In this document: positions 36,007-45,992 of the stretch, one piece after another
How positions within the stretch are numbered: the first letter of the stretch is position 1
How the letters are laid out: the number at the start of each line of letters is the position of its first letter
Position numbers and translations under genes: made by a program
NCBI RefSeq assembly: GCF_947498635.1
Contig: NZ_CANMKV010000017.1
Location: forward strand, 34,873-98,872
Direction of reading: 5' to 3'
Length of the DNA stretch: 64,000 nt
Source: an uncultured Microbulbifer sp.
GTDB lineage: Bacteria > Pseudomonadota > Gammaproteobacteria > Pseudomonadales > Cellvibrionaceae
Notes under the pieces: model-generated
Databases searched by the model: none
What the model was told of the DNA's origin: nothing
What the model saw: the letters and a program-made list of their open reading frames with translations, nothing else

Positions 36007-36489
36007 ATGAAAAAGATCCTTACCGCTGCTTCTATCTGTCTCGCCTCTCTAGGGTTTTCCGGGTTGGCGAGTGCAGAAACCTGGTCACCAGCAGGTGCCA
36101 TTGGTCTTGCTAATGTCGGCACATTAACCGTTAAAAAAGGGATTTCCCTCAACTGCTCATTATCTGGTAGTGTGAATTCAACGGGGGCAGATGCCTCGGT
36201 AGGAAGCTTGTCTCTGTCCGGTGGCTTCCTCAACATGTGCAATAGAGTGACTTTTAATAACCTACCATATGATCTGATAGGAAATGCCAATAACACCGTG
36301 GTCCTGAAAAATGTGTCAGTAAAGGCAGTAACTGGTGATTGTGCTGGAGACCTAACAGGTTCTTTTAATCAGTCAAATGGAAGAATTACTTTTAATAATG
36401 CTGTAATTTCAAGTGTAGGATCAGGCAGCGATTGTGAAATTAACGGTGTCATCTCAACTAACCCCCAATCATCCTATACTGTGCCCTAA
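36007..36489 (+). CDS. PraB-like secreted protein (alkane-oxidation activator family)
   Basis: About 160 residues with a clear signal peptide (MKKILTAASICLASLGFSGL, cleavage near ASA-ET). The mature part is rich in Ser, Gly, Asn and Val with four cysteines, and the pattern TLTVKKGISLNCSLSGSVNS ... VGSLSLSGG ... NRVTFNNLPYDL resembles PraA/PraB proteins, small secreted proteins first linked to alkane use in Pseudomonas. ATG 36007 begins the signal peptide; an upstream in-frame ATG gives no leader. A terminator follows. Confidence 0.65.
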   Translation: MKKILTAASICLASLGFSGLASAETWSPAGAIGLANVGTLTVKKGISLNCSLSGSVNSTGADASVGSLSLSGGFLNMCNRVTFNNLPYDLIGNANNTVVLKNVSVKAVTGDCAGDLTGSFNQSNGRITFNNAVISSVGSGSDCEINGVISTNPQSSYTVP

Positions 36490-36513
36490 ACCAACCCTAG
36501 CTAAATAGATAGC

Positions 36514-36552
36514 CCCAAATACCACTAGCAACACTGGTGGTATTTGGGTTTA
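36514..36552 (+). terminator. Rho-independent terminator of the PraB-like gene
   Basis: A 12-bp perfect stem CCCAAATACCAC/GTGGTATTTGGG, loop of 11 bases, then TTTAA. It lies about 25 bases after the stop. Confidence 0.7.
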
Positions 36553-36734
36553 AGCCGGTACCCACTCCTGAGCTACAATCGACCTCCTTTCTTCTGGCTA
36601 TATTTGCTCTCTCTATTTATAGCATCTAAGCACTCTTATAAGGTTGTGAGCGTTTACACAAGCAACTTTATTTAACCGAGAATAAAATTGAACACTGCTA
36701 GCAAAAATGGTGGTTATCAGGAGGTGCGACAGCA

Positions 36735-36781
36735 CCACAGTAAGTTAGCAGTGGAAATCTTATCCCACTAACTTACTGTGG
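36735..36781. terminator. 14-bp perfect dyad near the TonB receptor stop
   Basis: CCACAGTAAGTTAG and its exact complement flank a 19-base spacer that can pair further (TGG/CCA). It lies about 50 bases beyond the receptor stop. It has no T-run on either strand, so it may be an mRNA 3' end stabiliser, a terminator or a binding site. Confidence 0.4.
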
Positions 36782-36832
36782 CTTACTTGAGAAAATAAAT
36801 ATTAAAATTTGCAATACTCTAGTGAGTAAAAT

Positions 36833-39800
36833 TTAGAACCCCTTACTGATACTAAAGCCCAAAATACGCGGCTCTAAAGTAAAGACATTGGTGGTAAGAC
36901 CAGAATCATCACTATTGGTAAACATATCCGTGATAGGTGCATCATCAAAGATATTTTTCACGTACAGCTGCATATACAGCTCAGAATTGGGGTTACTCAA
37001 ACTCACTGAGGCATTGAGATTGCTCCATGCTTTCAAGCGGTCATACTCCGTATTGTAAACCCGCGCATAACTCTCCGATTGGCGATAGTAATCTGCACGC
37101 AAAGTTAGATCCCAATCTTCGATAGGAATAACATGCTCAACACCAAAGTTGAACGTAAAACGGGGTGCATTTGGTAGTTCATTACCACTCAAATCAGCGG
37201 CAAAGCCACGTCCTCCATTTGGAGCATCGGTAAGCGGGTTGTAGGGATCTACCCCATAGAGAATATCCCAACGTGCAAAGCCCTCTATCTCTGGGGTAAA
37301 TGAGCCATACAGGGCTGAACCTGCACAAAGCGACCAAATCGCAAGTACATTGCCAGAAGCAGCAATTGTTTCAACCAAATCTACGGGTGCAATACAGTTT
37401 GAAGGAACTTGAATACTGGGCCTTACCAACATCCAGTCTTCATTTCCTTGGGTACGATTCATCACATCAATAGACTTCTCTCCATCTGCAATACGGGTCT
37501 TCAAGTACCCTATATTCATATCCACCCTGGTACTATCTGTAAACTGCCAGGCCAGTTCAAACTCAAGACCCATGTTCTCTGCATCAAAATTTTCATTTAA
37601 TGAAATACGGTCAACAATCTGGGAAACCTGATAGTCACTATAATCATAATAGAAAGCGTTTGCATTGAATGTCAGACTTCCATCTAGCATTACGTTCTTA
37701 GTACCAATTTCAATCGCATTTACAAATTCTGGCTCGAATGAATCCTCAAGGGGTTGGTACTGAACTACAGTCGAATCAATCTTTGCTCGAGGAGGGTTTG
37801 TACCACCCCCCTTATACCCATGGGCAAAGGATAGATAAAACATAGTGTCATCCGTAAAGGGCGTCTCCGTATGCCAGTCGAGCACGGCACGACCCGTATA
37901 TTCCTGCCACTCCTGAGTAACCTGATCTCCCTCTGGATACCCTCTATGGACAAGCCCACCAGAGCGCCGACCTGATATTATCTCGCCTGTTTCACTATCA
38001 AAACTTGTCCCTAACAGTAACTGACTGGGTACCGGCGTTGAACGCTTGCGGTCATCGGTATAGCGCAAACCTGTAGTGAGTTTTACATCTTCGGTAATCT
38101 GCCAATAAGCCTCACCGAATAAAGCCCATGAGCTAGTTTCTACCAGGTTACGGCTAAGAAAATAGTTGTGTCCCTCCTCATCAATATTCTCGAGCGAATT
38201 TGGATCTACATAGATACAATCCATGTCGCCTGCACCAACTTCCGGGTCAACACATTTTTCAGAGACTAATAAACCTGTATCAGGATCTCTTGTACCATTA
38301 TAAAAATATTCAGCGATCAGGCTGAACATATTATTAAAAACGAAGTAATCATCCTGGGTTTTAAAATCTAAGTAATTAGCGCCCACAGAAAAATTCCAGG
38401 GGCCATCAAAAGAGGTTTGCAATCGGAACTCTTGGCTCCACTGTTTATTATCGGAACGACTGACATCCACCGCCAATATCCCATCCGAGGGACCTAACTG
38501 TGGATCAGTATAAATTCCTCCAGGTGTAGGAACAAATTCTGCAGAGTCATTAAAAATAGGATCGGATATATATCGATTGTAATCCTGAGAGGAGTAGTAA
38601 TCATCCTTTGCATAAGTTGACTGGGAGAACAAAGTGAAAGAATTGCCAATCTCCCACTCAAGATTTAACTGCACCAAATCATTCTCAGCACGGAAAACCG
38701 GATCATAACTAGTGGCAATTTCACGCAAATCTCTGGACTGCTCTGCATTTCCGTAGGGATTGCCGTAATAATTAATGACAGGCTCCCCAGTGTCTAAATA
38801 TATAAACTGGGGAACCAGCACAAATGCAAATCCCCTTCCATTCGGTGTATTATAAGCGTCATCACTGTAAATTGACGCAGGCAAACAGCCCTGACTGAAG
38901 AATATAGAGGTGATTTCTGTTAGCTCAGTATCACCTATTGTCGACGGTCCTGGATCGGTGCTACAAAGTTGTTTACCCGTACGCGAACGCTTGTCATCCT
39001 CCTCGAAGTGCTGCCAAATAAAATTTGCACTAAAAGTCTCACTAGGCTCCCACTCAAAAATGGCACGAGTGGAATAGAGGTCGCGGTCGTTGACATCGTT
39101 ACCGGTATAAGTATTGGTATCGAAACCATCGCGCTTGGTCAAAGCTCCGGACAAGCGAAATGCCATTGCTTCCCCCAGGGGCAGATTAAACATGCCACTG
39201 GTACGTTTGGAATTAAAGCTGCCTATCTCCGCCTTAATTTCCGATGCGAATTCATCCTCCGGCATGATCGGTAACATATTAACCACACCGGCTGTGGCAT
39301 TACGGCCATACAGTGTACCTTGAGGGCCACGCAGCACTTCCACCCTCTGCACATCAAAAAATTCCTGCTCAAACAGGCGGTTACGAATCAAAGGTGCATT
39401 ATTGAAGCTCACTGCCACTGCGGGATCGGTGGCGGCAGAAACTGCTTTGGTACCAACGCCACGAATGGAGAAGTTATAAGTACTAAAGTTAGATTTTGAA
39501 AAATTAACATTCGGCACTGCACGCAGCAACTCTTCTCCGCGCTCAATCTTTAAGGCATCCATGTTGTCTCCAGAAAGGGCAGAGACTGCAATAGGAACAT
39601 CCTGAATGCTCTGCTCTATCTTCTGGGCTGTTACAGTCACCTCTTCAATGGCTTGTCTTGAACGATTACCCTTCTCGTCGTTTTGCTCATCCTGGGATAT
39701 GGCCGTCAATGGCGTAGCTGTCATTACCAGACAGGCAATCGCAACGCTATACCAAGGGGTATGATTATTGACTGGATTAGTGGTACGAATTGCTTGTGCA

Positions 39801-39835
39801 ATCAATTTTTCCTGCTTACAAAGGCTCATCATCAT
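36833..39835 (-). CDS. TonB-dependent outer-membrane receptor
   Basis: The 1000-residue receptor imports a large nutrient across the outer membrane using TonB energy. After a signal region comes the TonB box (IEEVTVTAQK), then the plug (VPIAVSALSG, SIRGVGTKAV, VEVLRGPQGTLYGRNATAGV). The long beta-barrel ends in the outer-membrane targeting LGFSISKGF with terminal Phe. There is no N-terminal STN signalling domain, so it is not a classic FecA-type transducer. The ECF sigma gene lies 600 bases upstream on the same strand. The substrate is unknown; a polyaromatic, sugar or siderophore is possible. Confidence 0.93.
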   Translation of the reverse strand: MMMSLCKQEKLIAQAIRTTNPVNNHTPWYSVAIACLVMTATPLTAISQDEQNDEKGNRSRQAIEEVTVTAQKIEQSIQDVPIAVSALSGDNMDALKIERGEELLRAVPNVNFSKSNFSTYNFSIRGVGTKAVSAATDPAVAVSFNNAPLIRNRLFEQEFFDVQRVEVLRGPQGTLYGRNATAGVVNMLPIMPEDEFASEIKAEIGSFNSKRTSGMFNLPLGEAMAFRLSGALTKRDGFDTNTYTGNDVNDRDLYSTRAIFEWEPSETFSANFIWQHFEEDDKRSRTGKQLCSTDPGPSTIGDTELTEITSIFFSQGCLPASIYSDDAYNTPNGRGFAFVLVPQFIYLDTGEPVINYYGNPYGNAEQSRDLREIATSYDPVFRAENDLVQLNLEWEIGNSFTLFSQSTYAKDDYYSSQDYNRYISDPIFNDSAEFVPTPGGIYTDPQLGPSDGILAVDVSRSDNKQWSQEFRLQTSFDGPWNFSVGANYLDFKTQDDYFVFNNMFSLIAEYFYNGTRDPDTGLLVSEKCVDPEVGAGDMDCIYVDPNSLENIDEEGHNYFLSRNLVETSSWALFGEAYWQITEDVKLTTGLRYTDDRKRSTPVPSQLLLGTSFDSETGEIISGRRSGGLVHRGYPEGDQVTQEWQEYTGRAVLDWHTETPFTDDTMFYLSFAHGYKGGGTNPPRAKIDSTVVQYQPLEDSFEPEFVNAIEIGTKNVMLDGSLTFNANAFYYDYSDYQVSQIVDRISLNENFDAENMGLEFELAWQFTDSTRVDMNIGYLKTRIADGEKSIDVMNRTQGNEDWMLVRPSIQVPSNCIAPVDLVETIAASGNVLAIWSLCAGSALYGSFTPEIEGFARWDILYGVDPYNPLTDAPNGGRGFAADLSGNELPNAPRFTFNFGVEHVIPIEDWDLTLRADYYRQSESYARVYNTEYDRLKAWSNLNASVSLSNPNSELYMQLYVKNIFDDAPITDMFTNSDDSGLTTNVFTLEPRILGFSISKGF

Positions 39836-40431
39836 ACTGAGTCTCTCTATATTATTTTCTCTATTATTTTTAAGTCAGCCAAACACCACCTTATCTCAGG
39901 CCTAACCAAGTTAAAGACGCATTAACAGCATAATCGGGGGGATCCCCCTCAACTTTGCAAAGAAATCTTTATTTACATAGACCCCTCCTTAAACATCAAA
40001 ACCAAAAATATTCTTATACTCGAACGGTTAAAAATAACCAAACACAGTGACCAAAACTTACACTTAAGATTAGAGTCCTCACCCCTTCCTTCTCTAAAGC
40101 AAACCAAAACTAGGAAAGCCCTCCTTCCGGGATCCTGTAGCAGTCATAAATAAATGATCGCAAGAGAATACAAAAACTCTTAGGCAGTGTAGTTCAAGCA
40201 CACAACACAATATTTTCAATTTGAAAAGAAAAACCAACACCCCACAAGAAGAACAACACAGCTCCACAATAGAGTTAGCCATCAAAAGGTATAACTTTTA
40301 CACCGGCAATAAAAAGCATGAGCACTACCCCACCCTTCCAGTGCGCACTGTTTCAGGGCAAATATACCTAGAGAAACTCTATCCAGACAGATCGATTATT
40401 TTTTCCCGCGAAATTTTTACTGTTTGAAAGC
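39836..40431. other. region between sigma factor and TonB receptor genes
   Basis: About 600 AT-rich bases. It should hold the receptor promoter. I see no Fur box and no anti-sigma gene. A 68-codon frame on the plus strand (40221-40427) has no recognisable motif and is not accepted. Confidence 0.45.
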
Positions 40432-40947
40432 CTATGACGCTTCTTCCAGTGCCCGCCTAACTTTTATCAACGCCCGCTGAATGAGCTCCTTTACAGACTC
40501 TTTGGAAATTTCCATACGCTCAGCAATGTCCTGATAGGTCATACCTTCAAAGCGATGAAATTTGAACGCTGTTCGTGCACGTGGAGGCAACCCCAAAATC
40601 GCTTTAAATACACACCGGCAATCCTGAATACCTATCACTGTGCGCTCAGGCGTAATCATATCGGGAATATCAAAATCACTCGAAAGTGAATCGTGATAGG
40701 CTCTACATCGCGCTTTCTGGTAACGGCTATGGCTGACCAGTAGATTTTTAGCAACCGTGTAGATGTAATTCCTTGGATTTTTAACTTCGACTCCAGAGCG
40801 TCCCAGGTGCCAATATAGGTGAGCAAAAACCTCTTGTACCAGGTCATCGACATCAGCAGGATGAGCCCGGCAGGCAAAGTATCGTCTCAACCCAGGGAGA
40901 TACTCATCCACCCAGAGAGAGATATTCCTTTGGCATAATTTATCCAT
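40432..40947 (-). CDS. ECF-type RNA polymerase sigma factor (FecI-like)
   Basis: About 171 residues with the two sigma domains of ECF factors. Region 2 reads HPADVDDLVQEVFAHLYWHL followed by NPRNYIYTVAKNLLVSHSR. Region 4 reads LPPRARTAFKFHRFEGMTYQDIAERM, ending KESVKELIQRALIKVRRAL. I chose ATG 40947; the frame extends 22 codons further with a poorer start. FecI-like factors normally pair with a FecR anti-sigma gene, but none is present here. The TonB receptor downstream is a natural candidate target. Confidence 0.85.
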   Translation of the reverse strand: MDKLCQRNISLWVDEYLPGLRRYFACRAHPADVDDLVQEVFAHLYWHLGRSGVEVKNPRNYIYTVAKNLLVSHSRYQKARCRAYHDSLSSDFDIPDMITPERTVIGIQDCRCVFKAILGLPPRARTAFKFHRFEGMTYQDIAERMEISKESVKELIQRALIKVRRALEEAS

Positions 40948-42054
40948 AGTGAAACACACATAGTTCGGCAGTTGTTCGACCCCCTCTTGGCTCAACTTAA
41001 CAAGCCAAGACAAGCCGAAAATCCGGACAGATAACTAAATCAAGGGCAAGAGATAAAAGTATTTATTATTCTTATCAGTAATACTTGTGGAAAATAACAA
41101 GCAAAGGACAAAAACCGCTCGGTCATAATTAAACTGGATTTTCTTCAACTACCAACGCTACAAAAATACCAACCCTGGGAAAGATCAATAAAATCAGAAT
41201 AACCGCACCACGGAAATTGATAAACGCTTAGATTGCTTATTCAAGCAGAATAGTACGCCTTTCTTGCAGCAGGGATCAGAACTCACAAAAGTATCGCTAG
41301 TAGTAGGCAAGAAGATTCAGACCCAGAACGTCACTTTAATATAAAGCCCCGAAATCACCAGTAAGCAAATATTTTTCTCCTTTACTGACCATTCAAATAA
41401 AACAATCACTACAACTACCCGATAAATGAGATAGGCAACTCTTAAACTGCTGACCTAGGGACACTAGCTTCATTTTCTTCCATTAATCTTGATTCTCCAG
41501 CCAGAAATTGGTACAGATGACGATCTGCTGCTGAAACCTGAAGACACGCAAAAAATAATTTCTATATACTTACTATTATTTTGATTTTTTGTGATAACTT
41601 GACTTTCAATAACATCATATAAAAATGTTAGGGAACAAACGCTGACATTTTCAAGTAACTTCTAGCGCTTGGCTTTCACAGAGCGATGTTCCTGAAGAAA
41701 TTAGCGCCATTCACAAGCAGGAAGTCTCCTCACCCCTCTTATGATGAATTTAGAACAGTCAAGTGGTGGCACCATCCCCAACACCAAAGAGCCGAACTTC
41801 CTTTTATTACTTGCTAACACAAGCAATGGTATTACTCTGACCGAAACTTTACCGGTTATAGCCCCCCCTAGGGTCTGCTTTCTCTGGGCCTAATGCGATA
41901 GGGGTATCTTTGTTGTTATCTTTATTTAAGCACCTCAAGTGTTCGGCTATACCGATTCCACTAAATAAATTTCCCGCCATATTGTCAACGGACTCTTCAG
42001 ATATTACCCTCAATTAAAATACAAAAAAATCGCTCAAAGGAAGGGCAGCTATCT
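40948..42054. other. AT-rich gene-poor region
   Basis: About 1.1 kb between the divergent sigma-factor and S33-hydrolase genes. A 50-codon frame at 41741-41893 lacks a ribosome binding site and is not accepted. No RNA gene, repeat or IS end is recognised. Confidence 0.45.
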
Positions 42055-43527
42055 ATGCATTTATTCCGTAGACATCACCTGATTTCTGGCTTTTTACTTT
42101 GCAACCTCTTCATGAGCACAGGAGTATCTCAGGCACAACCGGCACATAATGAGGAACCTTTCACCTTTATAACCTGGAGTAATCAGACCGCGAAGGGCTA
42201 CAAGGGCTCTTTTCAAGTGCCCGAAAACCGCAGTCTCCAGGAAAGTCGTCACCTTACAATTCACTATGTACGCTTTCCTGCAACCGGTAAAAAACCCGGT
42301 CCACCTATCGTCTATCTAGCTGGCGGACCCGGTGGGTCCGGTATTATGGCGATTAACTATCGCTTCGAGATGTTTATGGCTCTGCGAGAGTACGGCGATG
42401 TGATAGCCCTTGACCAGCGAGGCACCGGTCGCTCCAACGATCTACCTAACTGTGAATCCCACCAGATTATTCCACCACTGGAAAAAATCTCTGATACGCA
42501 GTACATCGAAAAACATCGCAAGGCCCTGCAGGAATGTCTTTCTTTTTGGAAAGAGGAAGGCGTGGATCTCGCAGGCTATAACACTCGGGAAAATGCCTGG
42601 GACTTAGAGGCCCTGCGACAACACCTCGATTCAGAAAAAATAGTACTCTGGGGCACTTCCTATGGGAGCCACCTGGCATTGGCCGCTCTGAGACAAATGG
42701 AAGGCGCTATCGACCGGATTATTCTATCCAGCGCAGAAGGCCTTGACCAAACCATTAAGTTACCAGCTCGTACTGAGTCTTACTTGGAACGCCTGCAACT
42801 AGCCGTAGATCAACAGCCTGCCGCCAAAGCTGCCTACCCGGATATCAAGGCACTGATAAAAAGAGTGCATAACAAGCTGGAACAAAATCCAATTAAAATT
42901 CAGATTCCTCAGCGAGAGGGGGGCAATCTGGATTACCTATTGCAACGCAGGGACATGCAGCAAATCGCTTCCGCTTTTATCGCTGACCCAAAGAGTGCAG
43001 CCCATTTATTGCACTTCTACCGCGCGATTGATTTGGGGCAGACGCCCGCTTTTGAGCAAGCGCCCAGACGCTACTTTCCCGCTGGATTCTTAAATCCAGG
43101 GTCCCCGATCACCCTAAGCGCCATGCCCACTGCAATGGATATTGCCTCAGGTATAAGCAAGCAACGTAAGTTAAAGGTGAAGGCCCAGGCTGAAAATGCC
43201 TTGCTGGGTAACTACCTCAACTTTTCCTACCATTACGATGGCTTAGCCGAGGAGCTGGATCTGGGTGATACCTTTCGCAGCAACCCCCGTAGTGATACCC
43301 CCGTTTTACTATTGAGCGGCACTCTAGACGGTAGAACTTACATAGAGAGCCAGCGCGAGGTGATCTCAGGGCTGAAAAATGCCACCCTGGTAACCGTCAA
43401 TAATGCTGGCCACAATTTATTTATGGCCTCTCCCGAGATACAGAACACCATTAATCAGTTTATCGAGGAGCGCCCGCTAGAAAAAACCACCCTCACTTTG
43501 ACTCTGCCAGATTTTTCACCAGAATAG
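42055..43527 (+). CDS. exported alpha/beta hydrolase, S33 peptidase family
   Basis: The 490-residue protein has an N-terminal signal peptide and an alpha/beta hydrolase core. The oxyanion loop is LAGGPGGSG, then ALDQRGTGRSN, the nucleophile elbow WGTSYGSHL with S202, the Asp in LSGTLDGRTY and the His in NNAGHNLF. This matches proline iminopeptidase/tripeptidyl aminopeptidase-like S33 enzymes, with a TAP-type C-terminus. It probably trims N-terminal residues from peptides in the periplasm or outside the cell. A GGAAGGG site precedes the ATG. Confidence 0.85.
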   Translation: MHLFRRHHLISGFLLCNLFMSTGVSQAQPAHNEEPFTFITWSNQTAKGYKGSFQVPENRSLQESRHLTIHYVRFPATGKKPGPPIVYLAGGPGGSGIMAINYRFEMFMALREYGDVIALDQRGTGRSNDLPNCESHQIIPPLEKISDTQYIEKHRKALQECLSFWKEEGVDLAGYNTRENAWDLEALRQHLDSEKIVLWGTSYGSHLALAALRQMEGAIDRIILSSAEGLDQTIKLPARTESYLERLQLAVDQQPAAKAAYPDIKALIKRVHNKLEQNPIKIQIPQREGGNLDYLLQRRDMQQIASAFIADPKSAAHLLHFYRAIDLGQTPAFEQAPRRYFPAGFLNPGSPITLSAMPTAMDIASGISKQRKLKVKAQAENALLGNYLNFSYHYDGLAEELDLGDTFRSNPRSDTPVLLLSGTLDGRTYIESQREVISGLKNATLVTVNNAGHNLFMASPEIQNTINQFIEERPLEKTTLTLTLPDFSPE

Positions 43528-43647
43528 TGCCCTCCCCCCCCACACAGTGGCAAGCCTGAACCACTTGCCACTAAGCCAACCACACAATTTCTCGTCTACG
43601 CCTCTTCCACACATTAGTCTTGCTATACATGAGTTTGGAGGCGGGGG

Positions 43648-44742
43648 ATGACCAATATCACCGATGAAGTTCATCGCGGTGCCATTTGTGACCTGCGAGC
43701 ACTACAACAGCCTGGTCTACAGACCTTCAAGCGATACATTCGCGGAAGCTTGCCGGGCCCGCCCTTTTGGCGGCTCACAGGTATGCAGCCAACGGAAGCA
43801 GGGCTGGGTAAAGCCACTTACTCTATGCCCATTACACCCTGGTTAGCAGATGGCACTGGGATTTACTGGGGTGGTATCTACGCGATGTTTGCCGACGCGC
43901 CCCTCGCCTCCGCAATTTGGACTACCCTTCCCGCCGGTAAGGTACTCAGTACTTCAGAATTGAATATGTGCTTTATTCGGCCCATTACTAGCAGCACACA
44001 AAATATCGTTGGCAGGGCTACCACCGTGCACTCAGGCAGTCAGGTTGGGCTCTCCAGTATTCAAATCAATGACCAGGATGGCAGAACCTTGGCCTATGGC
44101 AGCACACGCTGCCTAATTTCTGACTTTCCAGTCAACCCTGACCAGGAGTTACCTTTACCAGATCTAGGACCTACGGACCCTCCAGACCCCTACCTGCGAC
44201 CACCACCAAAACCCTACTTTTGCGACATGCAGCATCTACCAGAACAAGTACCCATAGAGCTTCAGCGCACCACAATCGGGGAAGGCCGTATTCACCCCGT
44301 CTGGATGCTCACCGGTTACCGTGCGATCGAGATAGAAAATGGCCGCTGTATCTCGACGATGCCTTCCTCCCCATGGTTCTCCAACGGCACCCTGTCCATT
44401 TACGGAGGGCTATTGGCCTGGGCAGCAGACTTCACCATGGGCGGCGCGGTTTACTCCACCCTGCCGGCGGGATCAATTTTCGCCACCCTCGATATGCATA
44501 TTCGCTTTGCCAGGCCAGCCAAGCTCAATAGCGGGGAGCTCATCCTCGAGGCCCAAGTACTCCACCGCGGCCGCCAGCTTCGCGTATCTTCGTGCAATAT
44601 TGATACGCCCAGCGGTAAGCGTGTAGCGATTGCTACGGGTTCGGCACTGGTCATTCCCGGTGGCGCACAGATGCTGAGCGATGGCAAAGAGCCCGATGAG
44701 ATTATTGCCACAGCCACCTCCGGCAGGCCCTGGACGCCCTAA
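43648..44742 (+). CDS. tandem hotdog-fold thioesterase family protein
   Basis: The 364-residue protein has two hotdog domains in tandem. The first contains WLADGTGIYWGGIYAMFADA and LNMCFIRPI; the second repeats the pattern as WFSNGTLSIYGGLLAWAADF and MHIRFARPAK. The internal duplication is plain, with TLPAGKVLST matching TLPAGSIFAT. Such proteins are usually acyl-CoA thioesterases. A strong GGAGGCGGGGG site precedes the ATG. It is on the same strand as the S33 gene, 120 bases apart. The substrate is unknown. Confidence 0.8.
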   Translation: MTNITDEVHRGAICDLRALQQPGLQTFKRYIRGSLPGPPFWRLTGMQPTEAGLGKATYSMPITPWLADGTGIYWGGIYAMFADAPLASAIWTTLPAGKVLSTSELNMCFIRPITSSTQNIVGRATTVHSGSQVGLSSIQINDQDGRTLAYGSTRCLISDFPVNPDQELPLPDLGPTDPPDPYLRPPPKPYFCDMQHLPEQVPIELQRTTIGEGRIHPVWMLTGYRAIEIENGRCISTMPSSPWFSNGTLSIYGGLLAWAADFTMGGAVYSTLPAGSIFATLDMHIRFARPAKLNSGELILEAQVLHRGRQLRVSSCNIDTPSGKRVAIATGSALVIPGGAQMLSDGKEPDEIIATATSGRPWTP

Positions 44743-44889
44743 ATCAAATTCTGTGACAGCTCTGGGGTTATCTTCAGGTAAAATGCCCTTTATTAACTAT
44801 TGGGGCATCTCCCTGATTACTATTTGACCATGCGGCCACTAAATAGACTGGCGGCACTTAATCCAACTTACTGTTGCAGGAAATACACC

Positions 44890-45423
44890 ATGGCCTCACT
44901 GCAAGACCAACTGCTGCAAGCGGGACTCGTCGACAAAAAGAAAGCTAAAGAAATCGATAAGGAAAAACGTAAGCAGAAAAAAGTTGCAAAGAAATCGGCA
45001 CAACCACAAGTTGATGAAACCAAGCTGGCCGCCCAACAGGCCCGCGCTGAGAAAACAGCTCGGGACCGCGCCCTGAATGCAGAGCGCGAAGCGGCAGCTC
45101 AGCAAAAGGCCATCGCCGCACAGATCAAACAGCTGGTGAGCAATAACCGACAGCCCTACTCCGGTGATACCGCTTACAACTTTACCTTCGATAAAAAGAT
45201 CAAAACCCTCTATGTAAGCGAAAAACTGCGTGATCACTTGATAGCCGGTCGCCTGGTCATTGTCGCCCAGGGTGAGCGCTTTGAGCTGGTACCACGGGTG
45301 ATCGCCGACAAAATTGCTGAGCGCAATGCCGATATCATCGTAAAACCCGCAGAGATTTCCGTCGCAGTGGATGAAGACGATCCCTACGCAGACTTCCAGA
45401 TTCCCGATGATCTGATGTGGTAA
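44890..45423 (+). CDS. DUF2058 (YaiL-like) nucleoprotein/polynucleotide-associated protein
   Basis: About 177 residues starting MASLQDQLLQAGLVDKKKAK, the family signature. A long Lys/Ala/Gln-rich coiled helix follows, then the C-terminal domain with YNFTFDKKIKTLYVSEKLRDHLIAGRL (split here across the domain) and ELVPRVIADKIAERN. The family is thought to associate with nucleic acid or ribosomes; its function is unproven. The ATG at 44890 is 30 codons inside a longer frame with no site. It begins a tight run with the DUF1415 and DUF99 genes (gaps of 8 and 3 bases). Confidence 0.85.
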   Translation: MASLQDQLLQAGLVDKKKAKEIDKEKRKQKKVAKKSAQPQVDETKLAAQQARAEKTARDRALNAEREAAAQQKAIAAQIKQLVSNNRQPYSGDTAYNFTFDKKIKTLYVSEKLRDHLIAGRLVIVAQGERFELVPRVIADKIAERNADIIVKPAEISVAVDEDDPYADFQIPDDLMW

Positions 45424-45431
45424 ACCGATTC

Positions 45432-45989
45432 ATGGAACAAGAAGTTACACAGGCAGTGGAACAGTGGCTCACCGATGTAGTGGTGGGTTTAAACCTCTGC
45501 CCTTTTGCGCGCAAACCCCTGCGCGCAGGCCAGATCCGCTACAGGGTTAGTACCGCAAATGAGGATAAGACCCTGCTCGAGGATCTCCTCGCTGAATTTC
45601 AGTTACTCGATACCACCCCGGAAAACGAGCTACTGACTACCCTACTGATTATCCCCAAACATTTGCACGACTTTTCTGACTACAACCAGTTTCTGGACCA
45701 AGCTGAATGGATTATGGAACGCAACAGTTACATCGGCACCTACCAGCTAGCCAGCTTCCATCCACACTATCAGTTCGCAGGAACAACGCCGGAGGATGCA
45801 GAAAACCTGACCAATCGTGCGCCCTACCCAATCCTGCACCTTCTGCGGGAGGAAAACCTGGAAAATATGATTGGCCTCTACCCTGATCCAGAAACTATTC
45901 CAGAAAATAATATCCGCCGGGTTGAGTCCCTAAGCCAGGAGGAAAAACTGCAACTCTTTCCTTACCTTTTCCAGCAGCTAAAAAAATAA
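45432..45989 (+). CDS. DUF1415 domain protein
   Basis: About 185 residues. The family hallmark VVGLNLCPFARKPLRAGQIRYRVS is at the start, followed by LLIIPKHLHDFSDYN, GTYQLASFHPHYQFAG and NLTNRAPYPILHLLREEN. The conserved Cys, His and Asp residues suggest an enzyme, but no activity is established for the family. ATG 45432 is preferred to a frame starting inside the previous gene. It is sandwiched between DUF2058 and DUF99 genes in one probable transcript. Confidence 0.87.
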   Translation: MEQEVTQAVEQWLTDVVVGLNLCPFARKPLRAGQIRYRVSTANEDKTLLEDLLAEFQLLDTTPENELLTTLLIIPKHLHDFSDYNQFLDQAEWIMERNSYIGTYQLASFHPHYQFAGTTPEDAENLTNRAPYPILHLLREENLENMIGLYPDPETIPENNIRRVESLSQEEKLQLFPYLFQQLKK

Positions 45990-45992
45990 TTG

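Larger units (their letters stand above)
36490..36832. other. intergenic region with two hairpins
   Basis: The 343-base gap between convergent PraB-like and TonB-receptor genes holds a terminator at 36514-36552 and a long perfect dyad at 36735-36781. Otherwise it is empty. Confidence 0.5.

Noticed and set aside
39836..39925. Fur box upstream of the TonB receptor
   Set aside because: The stretch is AT-rich, but no GATAATGATAATCATTATC-like palindrome is present, so iron control cannot be claimed.
40221..40427. 68-codon plus-strand frame near the sigma factor gene
   Set aside because: It was considered as a missing anti-sigma factor, but it lacks a membrane segment, FecR motifs and a ribosome site.
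41741..41893. 50-codon plus-strand frame
   Set aside because: There is no ribosome binding site and no recognisable motif; an open frame of this length is expected by chance.
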